63,023 nucleotides of DNA from contig JAILPE010000103.1 in NCBI GenBank assembly GCA_024699645.1, positions 1 through 63,023 of the forward strand, read 5' to 3'. Below are positions 34,820 to 43,954 of this stretch, piece by piece. The translations under genes were made by a program, and so were the position numbers. Positions within the stretch are counted from its first letter, which is position 1; each line of letters begins with the position of its first letter. Source of the stretch: Lachnospiraceae bacterium (lineage in GTDB: Bacteria > Bacillota > Clostridia > Lachnospirales > Lachnospiraceae). The notes below the pieces were generated by a model. It was not told the origin of the DNA. It saw only the letters and a list, made by a program, of their open reading frames with translations, and did no database searches.

Positions 34820-34862
34820 ACTCAGTCGGTGCTTTATACACCGACTGAGTTGAATGACACAA
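34820..34862 (-). promoter_or_regulatory. Promoter within a 12-bp inverted repeat, upstream of xpaC
   Basis: Perfect arms ACTCAGTCGGTG (34820-34831) and CACCGACTGAGT (34839-34850) enclose a 7-base loop that contains a minus-strand TATAAA. A TTGTGT lies 18 bases upstream of it (34857-34862). The dyad could be an operator placed on the -10. A terminator role is possible but there is no T run. The remainder of the 34628-34945 gap holds the repeat above and the next terminator. Confidence 0.5.
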
Positions 34863-34896
34863 TTTCACGCTATTAGTAATTCTACATATTGCGCAT

Positions 34897-34935
34897 AAAA
34901 AAGGCAAGTCGTTTATTAAGAGAGACTTGCCTTTT
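34897..34935 (-). terminator. Terminator of the six-gene export operon
   Basis: A 12-bp stem (AAAAGGCAAGTC / GACTTGCCTTTT) with a 13-base loop, ending in TTTTTT on the minus strand, about 10 bases after the last ABC gene stop. Confidence 0.9.
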
Positions 34936-34945
34936 ATTTCGCTTT

Positions 34946-35911
34946 TTACTCCGTAATACCCTGTTCTTTTTCCTCTTTGGCAGACTTTGGATTTTTGATC
35001 GTCAGTATTCCGCCTTCATATCCGACCGTAACCTTATTGTCTTCAAGCTCCAGCTTTTTAAGAAGCTTATCGGGGATCTGCAGTCTTCCCGCTCTGTCGA
35101 GGATCACGTATTCATCCTGTGTTTCCTCGTTGCCCCATGAATAATTCTGTGCACTGAAGGCGTCCTTGTATTGTTCCCTCAGGATCCTTTCGCTGCTTAT
35201 CCTTCCGTCACGGATCGCCACCACTCTGTTAACCTTTTTCGAAAGCCTGACATCATGAGTAACGATAACGACCGTAACTCCCATCTCGATACTGAGCTTT
35301 CTGAATATGTCAAATATCCTGTCTGCCGTATCTTTATCAACCGATCCCGTAGGTTCATCGGCCAAAAGAAGCTTCGGATCATTTGCAAGCGCAATGGCTA
35401 TGGCCACTCTCTGCTGCTCTCCTCCGGAAAGCTCCGCAAGACGGCTTGTTTTTCTGTGGCTCATCCCGACAATTTCAAGCAGATGCTCGGCACGTTCACG
35501 TCTGTTTTTTTCTTTGGTGAGCAGCATGGGCGTCATAACATTCTCCAGAGCACTAAGGTATGGGAAAAGGTTACGCGCATTGTTCTGCCATACAAAACCG
35601 ACAGTCTGCTTTTTATATAGCTCTTTCTCACGACTCGTCATATCAAAGAGATTGCATCCGTCGACAAAAAGCTTTCCCGCACTCGGAGTGTCGAGCCCGC
35701 CGAGCATGTTGAGGAATGTCGATTTACCCGATCCGCTGTTACCGATGATCGCGATAAGCTCCCCTCGCTCAACAGTCAGATCAAGACCCTGAAGAGCAAG
35801 CACCTCGATATCACGCGTCTTATAGATCTTTACAAGATTCTGAGCCACTATCATGGGACTCGAATCGCCTGTGTTCATCTCTGTATTATTGGTTGTTTCT
35901 GCGTTTTCCAT
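34946..35911 (-). CDS. ABC transporter ATPase with C-terminal AbrB-like domain
   Basis: MacB/LolD-type ATPase. With the chosen ATG (AGGAGA ten bases ahead; the longer frame adds 12 residues without a site) Walker A GNSGSGKST is at 57-65, signature LSGGEQQRVA near 164, Walker B LLLADEPTG near 186. After the ATPase core the last ~55 residues read YVILDRAGRLQIPDKLLKKLELEDNKV, the pattern of the AbrB/SpoVT swapped-hairpin DNA-binding fold (R-x-G-R-x-x-IP). This fusion is not a normal part of the family. It is the last gene of the operon. The tail could make the transporter bind DNA or merely dimerise. Confidence 0.88.
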   Translation of the reverse strand: MENAETTNNTEMNTGDSSPMIVAQNLVKIYKTRDIEVLALQGLDLTVERGELIAIIGNSGSGKSTFLNMLGGLDTPSAGKLFVDGCNLFDMTSREKELYKKQTVGFVWQNNARNLFPYLSALENVMTPMLLTKEKNRRERAEHLLEIVGMSHRKTSRLAELSGGEQQRVAIAIALANDPKLLLADEPTGSVDKDTADRIFDIFRKLSIEMGVTVVIVTHDVRLSKKVNRVVAIRDGRISSERILREQYKDAFSAQNYSWGNEETQDEYVILDRAGRLQIPDKLLKKLELEDNKVTVGYEGGILTIKNPKSAKEEKEQGITE

Positions 35912-35970
35912 CCGCTGATCTCTCCTATAAAGCTTTCCCATGCACATGGGCTTGTTTCCCCGCGCGAAGT

Positions 35971-36651
35971 TTAATCGTTCTCGCTTACGATCTCTCCGTT
36001 CTCGATCGAATAAACAATATCACCTGCCGACATAAGTCCGACATCATGCGTTGTCATGACCATTGTAACGTGTTCCTTTTCAACAAGCTCCTTGAAAAGA
36101 CTCACAACGTGGATCGCTGTCTGACTGTCAAGCTCAGCCGTAGGTTCATCGGCAAACACCACACGCGGTGAATGCGCGATCGCTCTCGCGATAGCTACAC
36201 GCTGCTGTTCGCCGCCCGAAAGCTCCTGGGGCATATGATCGCTTCTTGCGTCAAGGCCGACAAGAGAAAGACACTTCATTACCCTCTCTTCCCTGTCTCC
36301 CGTATATCCCGAAAGTCTGAGTGAAAACTCGACATTCTCATATACTGTCATTATCGGTATCAGGGATACAGACTGGAACACGAATCCAAAATCCTTACGT
36401 CTGAGTCCGTCAATGTCAGTCTCGCCGTTTGCATATATATCCTTACCGTTAAACAGCATGGTTCCGCTGTTTGGAGCATCGAGACCACCCATGATGTTCA
36501 TAAGCGTTGTTTTTCCGGAGCCCGAAGGGCCTTTAAGTATGGCAAGCGTATTCTCCGGTACAGTCATACTCACGTTCTTTAATACATCGATCTTCTCTCC
36601 GGATCCGAGTTTAAAACTGCGTACGATGTTTTCTGCTTTTAAAATGTCCAT
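35971..36651 (-). CDS. ABC transporter ATPase, MacB/LolD type
   Basis: 226-residue canonical ATPase: Walker A GPSGSGKTT near 40, Q loop FVFQSVSLIP near 92, signature LSGGEQQRVAIARA near 143, Walker B VVFADEPTAELD near 165. It lacks the extra tail of its partner, which follows it 59 bases later in the operon. The two probably form a heterodimer or serve alternative states of the single FtsX permease. AAAGGA lies close before the ATG. Confidence 0.93.
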   Translation of the reverse strand: MDILKAENIVRSFKLGSGEKIDVLKNVSMTVPENTLAILKGPSGSGKTTLMNIMGGLDAPNSGTMLFNGKDIYANGETDIDGLRRKDFGFVFQSVSLIPIMTVYENVEFSLRLSGYTGDREERVMKCLSLVGLDARSDHMPQELSGGEQQRVAIARAIAHSPRVVFADEPTAELDSQTAIHVVSLFKELVEKEHVTMVMTTHDVGLMSAGDIVYSIENGEIVSEND

Positions 36652-36744
36652 TTTTATCCTTTCAGGAATCCTACAGCCCTTCTCTTTAAAGGACTTAAAA
36701 TCATCTCCGTCCCGGTTCGTAGCGCTCGTTACCGGTGCTACGCC

Positions 36745-39537
36745 TTAATCCTCACCAAGCTTGAGTGCCTGCGATATCTTCATTGACTTTATCTGTCTCA
36801 TGAGCACTGCGACACAGATAATGAACACCGCAAGTATGACCGCCACAAGCTCTATAACGTCCGAAGGCTTTGTAATGAGTTTCATCGCGAGCACATTATC
36901 GGCGCCCTGATATGCGATCTGGATCATCGGCACAAACAAGATTGAAGCCAGATATCCGCTTATAAGGCCAACGATTATGCAATATACTCCGGTCAGTATC
37001 TGCTCTATTATGAGCATTCCCGAAACCTGCCCGGCCGTTACGCCCATAGCCCTGAACACACCGAACTGAAGCTGTCTTGCTCTTATCGATAAGCTCCAGT
37101 ACATGAGATATCCGATCGAACATATAACAAGTATCGCAATAAAGCTCATCGTTAGGATACCGCTCGTTCCTGCGAAAAGAGGATCGTCATGAAGCGCCTC
37201 TGTCAATTTCACGCTGTCCGTCAGGGAAGTAATTGAGAATCCCTGCGTTTCGGCCAATTCGTAGAATTTTTCGTTATCACCGTCCGTGTTTATCCAAACA
37301 TCATAAGGAAGAACACCTACTGTACTTTGGATCTTCGAAAGGTTAGCAACCACAAGCATCTTCTGCGCGGTATTGGGCTTCCCATCGTTTCCGATCGATA
37401 TCTGTGTAGGTCTGTAGGACGGCCAGTAATCGAAGAAGCCGTAGATCACGCATATTACCGAATGATTTCCGGTGGGTGAGCTGAGGTTGATCATGATCTC
37501 ATCACCAATCTTAAATAAATATCTATCCTTGAACGCCGATGAAACGAGTACCGCATTCGGATTTCTGCTGAGTACATTGAGATAATCATAATAATCATGA
37601 GCCAAAAGCGATTCGTCTATGGGAGCCGCTTTTCCGAATTCATTCGTATTTATGCCCATTACTTCGGTTTCGAATCTTCTGCTCTCAACAAAGAACGTTG
37701 CATTTTTATCAATATATACTCTTGCCGCATCGGCACCCTCGAGCTGTCCGTACTTTGCAAAATCGGGTTCATAATAGTGTCCCTTTCCGAGACGAGAGTT
37801 ATTCATCCAATATTCCCTGACTTTGATGTCGGCTCCCTCGATATATTTCAGATTTCTCTCGGAATTCGCAACTATCGTTCTGGCGATCGTTGTATAGAAA
37901 AGTCCGAACGAAACGGTAAGGATCAGAAATACCATTACAAAAACCTGCTTATTCCCGGATCTGATAAGCTCCAGAAGAGACGTATATGCCACAGGCTTCC
38001 ATTTTTTCTTTCCGACCCTGTATACGACTTTCAGAAGAAATCTGTGTATTCTTACGCAAAGCAACGCACTTCCGAGGATAAAGAGTGCCGCACTGAGGAA
38101 AACAAGCGGATCGGGAGCCTTGCCCGAAAGCACTCTCATTATCATCTCGTCCTTTGAGTTGAGGAATGTATAGTAACCGTATATTGATATTCCGGTAATA
38201 ATTATATCAAGATATAATTTCATCCATAACGGCTTTGTTTGGCGGTTTCTGCGTCTTTTTACAGCAACGATGCTCGTTTTATCCTTCTTCATAACGGGGA
38301 TCATGGTTATGAGTACAGACAACACCATAGCGCCGAGAGCGAAATACAGAGTATCAATCTTAAAGATGATATCCATCTTTCGACCGCCCGAGAACGACAG
38401 GAATGCATCGGCCCGCCCAAGAAGCTTCGTTATGCCCGCCCCGATAGGGAATCCAAGTATCAACCCGACGCCCGAAACAACAAGCGACTGCATAAGATAC
38501 AACCTGAATATCTGAAAAGCACTCGCCCCACGGCTTTTAAGCATTGCCACCTCCCCCTCTTCAAGGGAAAGCATCTGTCTCGATATCATGAAAATAAATG
38601 CAAGCAGCATAAGCGCTACGGGCACCTCAAGTATCGTAAGCATGACATCTATCTGCTTCTGTTTTGTCCTGAACTGTTCAAGGAGCTTCAAATAATTTGA
38701 TGTCTCAAGTAATCTGTATACGTCATTGTTATTTTTGACAAGATCATTTGTGGTATAGATCAGATCATCTACCGTATCGGGTGTGATCGCCTTATAATCC
38801 GGAAGGATTATGAACTCTTCGTCGAACTGGTTCTTTTTGGCATCTTCATACATAAAAAGCTCTTCAAACAGATCATGATCCATCATCAGATCTTTCGAAT
38901 AAAACGAAGGCGGATTATACCAGTAAAGATCTTCGTCGCTCGAATTCGTATAAACCCCGACTACCCTGAGGTTTACGGGTTTCTTGTCCGGTCCCTTAAT
39001 CGATTCTATGGTGAGCTCCTCACCTACGATAAGATCATGCTCCACCATTACGCTCTGGTTTATCATGACCTCAATAAACCCGTCGTCCGTAACCTTATCT
39101 GAATACATTCTTCCCGAAAGTACCTCACAGTGTTTCTCAAGGTCGCTCAGTGAAGACAATGCAAGCATCAGCTTCGAAAACATGCCGTCATGGACAGTCA
39201 TCGACGTAACCGTCGATGAGATCATGTTTCTGTAGCATATCTGCTCGACAATAGGCAGTCCGATGGTTTCACTCATGCCGTTTGCCACTTTTCTAATCTT
39301 GTTCGTGGCTGATCTGCCGGCATTTTTTCTTATTCTTCCGATCGTATGGATCATCATCGGATACTTGTTGTTCTCTTTCATTGACGAATCAAATTCTTCG
39401 ATGAGCATACTTTGCGAGGAAGAACTGTTGTAGAGCGGATGTGTGACCGCCACAGCCGTAAGAAGAATATTGCCTATGATAAGACATGCTATCATCCACT
39501 TCTTATGTAGTATCCTCTGTATTACAAGGTGAAGCAT
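36745..39537 (-). CDS. Large FtsX-domain ABC permease
   Basis: 930 residues with two FtsX domains and about ten membrane segments: an N-terminal one at 12-33, a first block at about 300-430, a second short set at about 450-560, and a C-terminal block at about 790-925 with large extracytoplasmic parts between (40-300 and 570-780). It is the single permease of the six-gene operon and is roughly twice the size of a simple MacB permease. Such systems use ATP to move substrates or drive mechanical work in the envelope, rather than classic channel transport. Substrate unknown. Confidence 0.9.
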   Translation of the reverse strand: MLHLVIQRILHKKWMIACLIIGNILLTAVAVTHPLYNSSSSQSMLIEEFDSSMKENNKYPMMIHTIGRIRKNAGRSATNKIRKVANGMSETIGLPIVEQICYRNMISSTVTSMTVHDGMFSKLMLALSSLSDLEKHCEVLSGRMYSDKVTDDGFIEVMINQSVMVEHDLIVGEELTIESIKGPDKKPVNLRVVGVYTNSSDEDLYWYNPPSFYSKDLMMDHDLFEELFMYEDAKKNQFDEEFIILPDYKAITPDTVDDLIYTTNDLVKNNNDVYRLLETSNYLKLLEQFRTKQKQIDVMLTILEVPVALMLLAFIFMISRQMLSLEEGEVAMLKSRGASAFQIFRLYLMQSLVVSGVGLILGFPIGAGITKLLGRADAFLSFSGGRKMDIIFKIDTLYFALGAMVLSVLITMIPVMKKDKTSIVAVKRRRNRQTKPLWMKLYLDIIITGISIYGYYTFLNSKDEMIMRVLSGKAPDPLVFLSAALFILGSALLCVRIHRFLLKVVYRVGKKKWKPVAYTSLLELIRSGNKQVFVMVFLILTVSFGLFYTTIARTIVANSERNLKYIEGADIKVREYWMNNSRLGKGHYYEPDFAKYGQLEGADAARVYIDKNATFFVESRRFETEVMGINTNEFGKAAPIDESLLAHDYYDYLNVLSRNPNAVLVSSAFKDRYLFKIGDEIMINLSSPTGNHSVICVIYGFFDYWPSYRPTQISIGNDGKPNTAQKMLVVANLSKIQSTVGVLPYDVWINTDGDNEKFYELAETQGFSITSLTDSVKLTEALHDDPLFAGTSGILTMSFIAILVICSIGYLMYWSLSIRARQLQFGVFRAMGVTAGQVSGMLIIEQILTGVYCIIVGLISGYLASILFVPMIQIAYQGADNVLAMKLITKPSDVIELVAVILAVFIICVAVLMRQIKSMKISQALKLGED

Positions 39538-39590
39538 ATTAGTTTCCTGCCTTTCGCTTCCGATTCTTATTCATCCGTTAATATGAACGC

Positions 39591-40721
39591 TTATTTGATC
39601 AGAACCACATCTCCCTCTTCCAAGCCCCTGATTATCCAGGTGTCTTCTTCATTGGCTCCGCCTACGACAACATATATTCTCGTTCTTCGCCCGTCCACGT
39701 TCATAATGACATAATCTGCTCCGGAATCGTTGTATACCGCCTTATTCTTGACCATAAGCGCATTTTCCATATGTACGTATTCAACTTTTAAGACTATGTC
39801 TTTTCGTGGATTAAACTCTTTAAGTGCTTCGCCGAAGACGATCTTATTATCCTCACCTATGAGCGAAGCCGGAAGTGATGCGTCAAGACTGCTTCGAACC
39901 GTCCCTTCGGCCTCACGCCTTTCCTGGCCGTCGTTCTGAACAAGAGACACATTCAGTCCGAAGCGAAGGAAATCGCTGCCCTTATCGATACTGATCCTTC
40001 CATCATCCTTTCTGAAGATGACGCCTATAAAGGAGTACGGTTCCATATTCTGGCCTACGGTATATCTTTCAAGATACTGCACATATCCGGGTGCGATTGA
40101 TGTAAGCACCGTTTGTTTTTGGGCCATCACAAGCGCATCGTATTCACTCTGCATGGCGTCTATCGACTCCCTGCGTTTCTTCAGTTCTTCTTCGTAGGAA
40201 TGCTTTAACCTGTCATAAAGAAGCTTTGCAAGTTCTGCGTCAGAACCTCCGGCCGTGTATATCCTGTTATATTTATCCAGCAACTCTTCGCATGTAAATG
40301 CATAGCTTCCGAGCATTTCTTCTTCCTTGGCTATATTATCTTCAAGCTCGGCAACCTTTATCTCATCTACCTTCACTTCTATCTCACAAACAGGGTCTCC
40401 TATCTCAAGCCAGTCCCCGAGCTTTGCGACATATCTGAGGAATTTAACCTCACCGACCATTATCGTGTTGAACAGATACGAATAATCGTTGTATCCTGCC
40501 TGCGGGATCGTTGTAAAATACTTACTGAATGTTCCCTTGCGTACGGTTTCTGTTTTATCGAAGTCCTCTGCGTTTTTTACTTCCAGCGCTTCCACATAAA
40601 GATCGTCGTATCGGGTTTCGCCGTCGGCGCGGACTTGAGTCTGTGTTCCCGGTATCACGGAAGTTATCAGAACAAGTGCTGCGATAAGAACGGCAACGAA
40701 TCTGTCTTTAGTTTTCAACAT
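39591..40721 (-). CDS. Secreted HlyD/MacA-like adaptor protein (third of three)
   Basis: 376 residues from the ATG at 40721, whose GGAGA site lies eight bases ahead. The longer frame adds 13 residues without a site. Signal peptide MLKTKDRFVAVLIAALVLITSVIPGTQTQVRA without a lipobox cysteine, so the protein is secreted or membrane anchored. A lipoyl/coiled-coil hairpin at about 115-190 and a beta-rich C-terminal domain follow. Its start overlaps the end of the second adaptor by 14 bases. It is about the same size as the other two and precedes the permease. Confidence 0.8.
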   Translation of the reverse strand: MLKTKDRFVAVLIAALVLITSVIPGTQTQVRADGETRYDDLYVEALEVKNAEDFDKTETVRKGTFSKYFTTIPQAGYNDYSYLFNTIMVGEVKFLRYVAKLGDWLEIGDPVCEIEVKVDEIKVAELEDNIAKEEEMLGSYAFTCEELLDKYNRIYTAGGSDAELAKLLYDRLKHSYEEELKKRRESIDAMQSEYDALVMAQKQTVLTSIAPGYVQYLERYTVGQNMEPYSFIGVIFRKDDGRISIDKGSDFLRFGLNVSLVQNDGQERREAEGTVRSSLDASLPASLIGEDNKIVFGEALKEFNPRKDIVLKVEYVHMENALMVKNKAVYNDSGADYVIMNVDGRRTRIYVVVGGANEEDTWIIRGLEEGDVVLIK

Positions 40722-41790
40722 AAATGTTCTCTCCTTCCCGGACACCTTCCGTAACCTCAATACGCGCTCCGTCCGAAAGACCCGTTACCACTTCACGTCT
40801 CTCTTTGCCGCCGTCTTCGTCTATAACATAAACAAATCTTCCGCCCTTATCCGTGAATACCGAATTTACAGGGATCGTAAGAACATTCTCTTTCCTGTCG
40901 GCAACGATTACGACAGCCGCATAATCCCCGAGTTTTATCTCATCCGCAACTTCTCCGGCAAATTCAAAATGACTTTTTGCTATCTTTCCGGCTGCGGAGA
41001 GGACCGTAAGTTGCTCTTTATCAATAGGGACATATGTGAGCGGATACTCTTTTCCGTTTATCAATGCGTAAAATGACTTATACTGATGTGACTGCTTTTC
41101 GGAGATGAATTCGCACGATATAAAAGGTTTGGTATCTTCGTTTGCAAGAGCGGCCACGGGAGTTCCCGCAGTTATATACGCTCCCTCCGTGGTAGAAGTC
41201 ACGGCAACCACATAACCGTTTGAAGGAGCGGAAATATAATTGTAACCGATATCTTCGCTCTTGAGCTTTTCATACCGTCTTTCCTTTTGCGCAAGCTTAA
41301 GATCCATGAGCGCCACTTCTTTTTCCAAAGCGAAGCGCTCCTCCGTTGCATTTTCTCCGTTCTGTTCCTTGAGCTTAACCTCTGCCTCAAGGAAATCTTT
41401 ACGTTTTTTATTATCTTCTTTTAAACTCTCTATTTCTTCCTCGAGCGTCATTATCTCTTCGAAATCGGCGCTTGTAACTGCCGCAAGAGAATCGCCTTTT
41501 CCGACCTTATCTCCCGGAGTCGAGAAAACCTGATACAAATATCCGTCCACATCAAAGGAAAGGATCTCGTAGTCACCTTCGACATGTCCATCCTTGATGA
41601 TCAGTTTTTCAATATCGCCTCGTTCGCACACGGCCACTTCGTTTGCGGACATAAGCGGTTCAAGAAGTTCTTTTTCCTCTTTCTCACTGCCGCATGACGT
41701 AAGCCCGGCTACAGAAAGAGCACATATAAGCGTTATGGACATTATCCTTTTTGTGAGCCTTCCGACCCCTGAAAAAAACATCTGCTTCAT
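40708..41790 (-). CDS. Lipoprotein MacA-like adaptor (second of three)
   Basis: 360-residue lipoprotein (ICALSVAGLTSCGSEK lipobox at about 21-33). The beta-barrel/lipoyl region includes VFSTPGDKVGKGDSLAAVTS, an alpha-hairpin at about 112-178 is coiled-coil, and the C-terminal SNGYVVAV ... YAAVVIVADRKENVLTIPVNSVF is the membrane-fusion-protein barrel. The ATG overlaps the preceding gene's stop (ATGA). The end VTEGVREGENIYVEN is the usual MacA-type closing motif. Confidence 0.9.
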   Translation of the reverse strand: MKQMFFSGVGRLTKRIMSITLICALSVAGLTSCGSEKEEKELLEPLMSANEVAVCERGDIEKLIIKDGHVEGDYEILSFDVDGYLYQVFSTPGDKVGKGDSLAAVTSADFEEIMTLEEEIESLKEDNKKRKDFLEAEVKLKEQNGENATEERFALEKEVALMDLKLAQKERRYEKLKSEDIGYNYISAPSNGYVVAVTSTTEGAYITAGTPVAALANEDTKPFISCEFISEKQSHQYKSFYALINGKEYPLTYVPIDKEQLTVLSAAGKIAKSHFEFAGEVADEIKLGDYAAVVIVADRKENVLTIPVNSVFTDKGGRFVYVIDEDGGKERREVVTGLSDGARIEVTEGVREGENIYVEN

Positions 41791-42857
41791 TGGCCTATCT
41801 TACCCTTTCTCAGAATAACCTGTTCATACGGAACAAGCCCGTTTTTGATCTCAACCAGATTCGTCCCCATTATTCCGACTTCTATTTCCGCAAGTTCCCT
41901 GACGCCTTTGTCGGTTAGTCTGTATACGTAAGCCATATCTTCCGTTGTATGTACAGCCTCACGCGGCAGAGTCAGAACATTGTCGGCTCTTTCAAGCTCA
42001 ATGTTTATCGTTCCTCTCGTACTCATCTTTATGCTGTAATCGGGCTCGTCGAGATCCATGATGACTCTTCCGCCCTCGGCATCTTTTTCGATGACCGTGG
42101 CATTGTAACGTTTATCTTCCGAAACATCGATCGTCACGGGATCTCCCACATTAAGTAATTCAAACGCTTCTTCGTTTCTCGAAATGAACGAGCAGTGATC
42201 TGTGTTTATGATCTTCATGACAGTTGCGCCTTTTGACGGGCGGGTGCCGATAAAGCTCTTGTTGATACTGCTCACCGTCCCGTCCATTCCGGCATAAAGG
42301 ACCGATTTCTCTATTATTGCTCCAAATTCATTGTTTTCACGCAGAGCCCCTTTTTTTTCGCTTTCAACCTCATCAAGCTGCTGCTTTGCATCAGAGATCT
42401 TAAATTCAATCTCTTCACGCTTTTTAAGACTTGCCGAACCGCTCAAAATACCTTCATAATAATCAATGAGCTTATTTGTCTCGGTTATGATAAGGTCACA
42501 TTGCTCAATGAGATCTTCATTGTCGCGAACCTTTTTTTCAAGGTCATCGACATTGAGTTTGGCCACAGCCTGTCCCTCCTTCACGGAATCGCCGTCGCTG
42601 ACGTATATGTGCGTAAGCTCACGGTTTTCAATCGAAAAAGAGAGATTTTCTTCACTGACCTGGGAATATAAACAACTGATCTGCTGCTCAAGAACAACAT
42701 CGCCGTAATCTACTTCAACCATGCTGTATTCATCCGAAACATCATCCGAAACGATCTTGACGGAAGGTTCCTGTGTCTGTGCGCATCCCACAAGAGCACC
42801 CGCCGAGAGTGCCATGATGCCTAAGCATGCTATTTTTCTGAGTGTCTTCTGCTTCAT
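41787..42857 (-). CDS. Lipoprotein MacA-like adaptor (first of three)
   Basis: 356 residues from the ATG at 42857, with AAAGGAA about ten bases ahead and a lipobox ALVGCAQ at about 19-25; the longer open frame adds 24 residues and is rejected. The domain layout matches the other two: hairpin at about 100-165, lipoyl and barrel regions with GDSVKEGQAVAKLNVDD and AGMDGTVSSINKSF, closing LVPYEQVILRKG. It is the first gene of the operon and lies only 25 bases after a terminator for pta. Three adaptors for one permease is unusual. Confidence 0.88.
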   Translation of the reverse strand: MKQKTLRKIACLGIMALSAGALVGCAQTQEPSVKIVSDDVSDEYSMVEVDYGDVVLEQQISCLYSQVSEENLSFSIENRELTHIYVSDGDSVKEGQAVAKLNVDDLEKKVRDNEDLIEQCDLIITETNKLIDYYEGILSGSASLKKREEIEFKISDAKQQLDEVESEKKGALRENNEFGAIIEKSVLYAGMDGTVSSINKSFIGTRPSKGATVMKIINTDHCSFISRNEEAFELLNVGDPVTIDVSEDKRYNATVIEKDAEGGRVIMDLDEPDYSIKMSTRGTINIELERADNVLTLPREAVHTTEDMAYVYRLTDKGVRELAEIEVGIMGTNLVEIKNGLVPYEQVILRKGKIGQ

Positions 42858-42881
42858 CTTCTGAAAGTTCCTTTTTTCCTT

Positions 42882-42914
42882 AAAAAAGGGAGGGTTAGAA
42901 TGATCCACCCTCCC
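42882..42914 (-). terminator. Terminator between pta and the export operon
   Basis: A GGGAGGGT / ACCCTCCC stem with a short loop is followed by TTTTTT on the minus strand. The first adaptor starts 25 bases later. No promoter is evident in between, so the operon may depend on readthrough or on a promoter upstream of this hairpin. Confidence 0.8.
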
Positions 42915-42958
42915 GATTTTTTTGAACATCTAACCGCTGTTCGGGTTGAACAACTCTG

Positions 42959-43954
42959 TTATTGGTTAGCACACTGAACAGCTGTTATGGCGATAACGCC
43001 TACTATATCTTCCGCAAAGCATCCTCTCGAAAGATCGTTTACGGGAGCTGCGATTCCCTGCATAACAGGACCGTATGCTTCTGCCTTTGCAAGACGCTGA
43101 ACAAGCTTGTATCCGATGTTTCCCGCATCAAGATCGGGGAATACAAGTACGTTGGCCTTGCCTGCAACAGGCGATCCCTTAGCCTTTGAAGCGCCTACTT
43201 CGGGAACGATGGCAGCGTCGAGCTGAAGCTCTCCGTCGATAAGGATGTCGGGATATGCTTCTTTTGCAAGTGCCGTAGCATCGGTAACCTTTGTTACGTC
43301 GTCATGCTTTGCGCTTCCCTTTGAGGAATGTGAAAGCATTGCAACCCTTGCCTCGTTTCCTGTAAGCATCTTAAAGCTCTTTGCCGAAAGACCTGCGATC
43401 TCAGCAAGCTGCTCGGGATCGGGATTCTGGTTAAGTCCGCAGTCAGCAAAAACGAACACACCGTTGTCTCCGTATGCACAATCCGGAACGATCATAAGGA
43501 AGAAAGCGGAAGCCGACTTAACGCCGGGTGCCGTCTTAAGGATCTGGAGGCAGGGACGAAGTGTGTTTGCCGTTGAATGGCAAGCGCCCGAAACAACGCC
43601 GTCAGCATCGCCCATCTTAACCATCATAACCGCATATGTTGTAAAGTCTGTTGTAAGTGATTCGCGGGCAAGCTCGGGTGTCATACCCTTCTTTGCACGG
43701 AGCTCAACAAGCTTGTCAATATAAGCGTCAAGCTTATCTGAATCTGCGGGATTGATGATGGTTGCTGCGGAAAGATCAAGTCCCTTTCCGAGTTCCTTAA
43801 TGTCTGCTTCCTTACCGAGGATAACTACTTTTGCATTGCCTTCTTTAATTGTTGTTGCGGCTGCTTCAAGTACTCTGCGGTCCTCACCCTCGGGAAGTAC
43901 GATAGTCTTGATGTTCTTTTTTGCTCTTGCTTTGATCTCATCTATAAAACTCAT
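42959..43954 (-). CDS. pta: Phosphate acetyltransferase
   Basis: Converts acetyl-CoA and phosphate to acetyl phosphate and CoA, the first step of acetate fermentation. 331 residues is the normal short-form length (no N-terminal DRTGG domain). Diagnostic blocks are IVLPEGEDRRVLEAA at the start and DGVVSGACHSTANTLRPCLQIL near 129, VSGA being the phosphate-binding region, with ASKAKGSPVAGKANVLVFPDLDAGNIGYKL near 257. The downstream half of the ackA-pta pair on the same strand, 182 bases apart. AGAGGAG precedes the ATG. Confidence 0.96.
   Translation of the reverse strand: MSFIDEIKARAKKNIKTIVLPEGEDRRVLEAAATTIKEGNAKVVILGKEADIKELGKGLDLSAATIINPADSDKLDAYIDKLVELRAKKGMTPELARESLTTDFTTYAVMMVKMGDADGVVSGACHSTANTLRPCLQILKTAPGVKSASAFFLMIVPDCAYGDNGVFVFADCGLNQNPDPEQLAEIAGLSAKSFKMLTGNEARVAMLSHSSKGSAKHDDVTKVTDATALAKEAYPDILIDGELQLDAAIVPEVGASKAKGSPVAGKANVLVFPDLDAGNIGYKLVQRLAKAEAYGPVMQGIAAPVNDLSRGCFAEDIVGVIAITAVQCANQ

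Noticed and set aside
40722-40760. Longer start for the third adaptor
   Set aside because: The extra 13 residues precede a proper signal peptide and lack a Shine-Dalgarno; ATG at 40721 has one.
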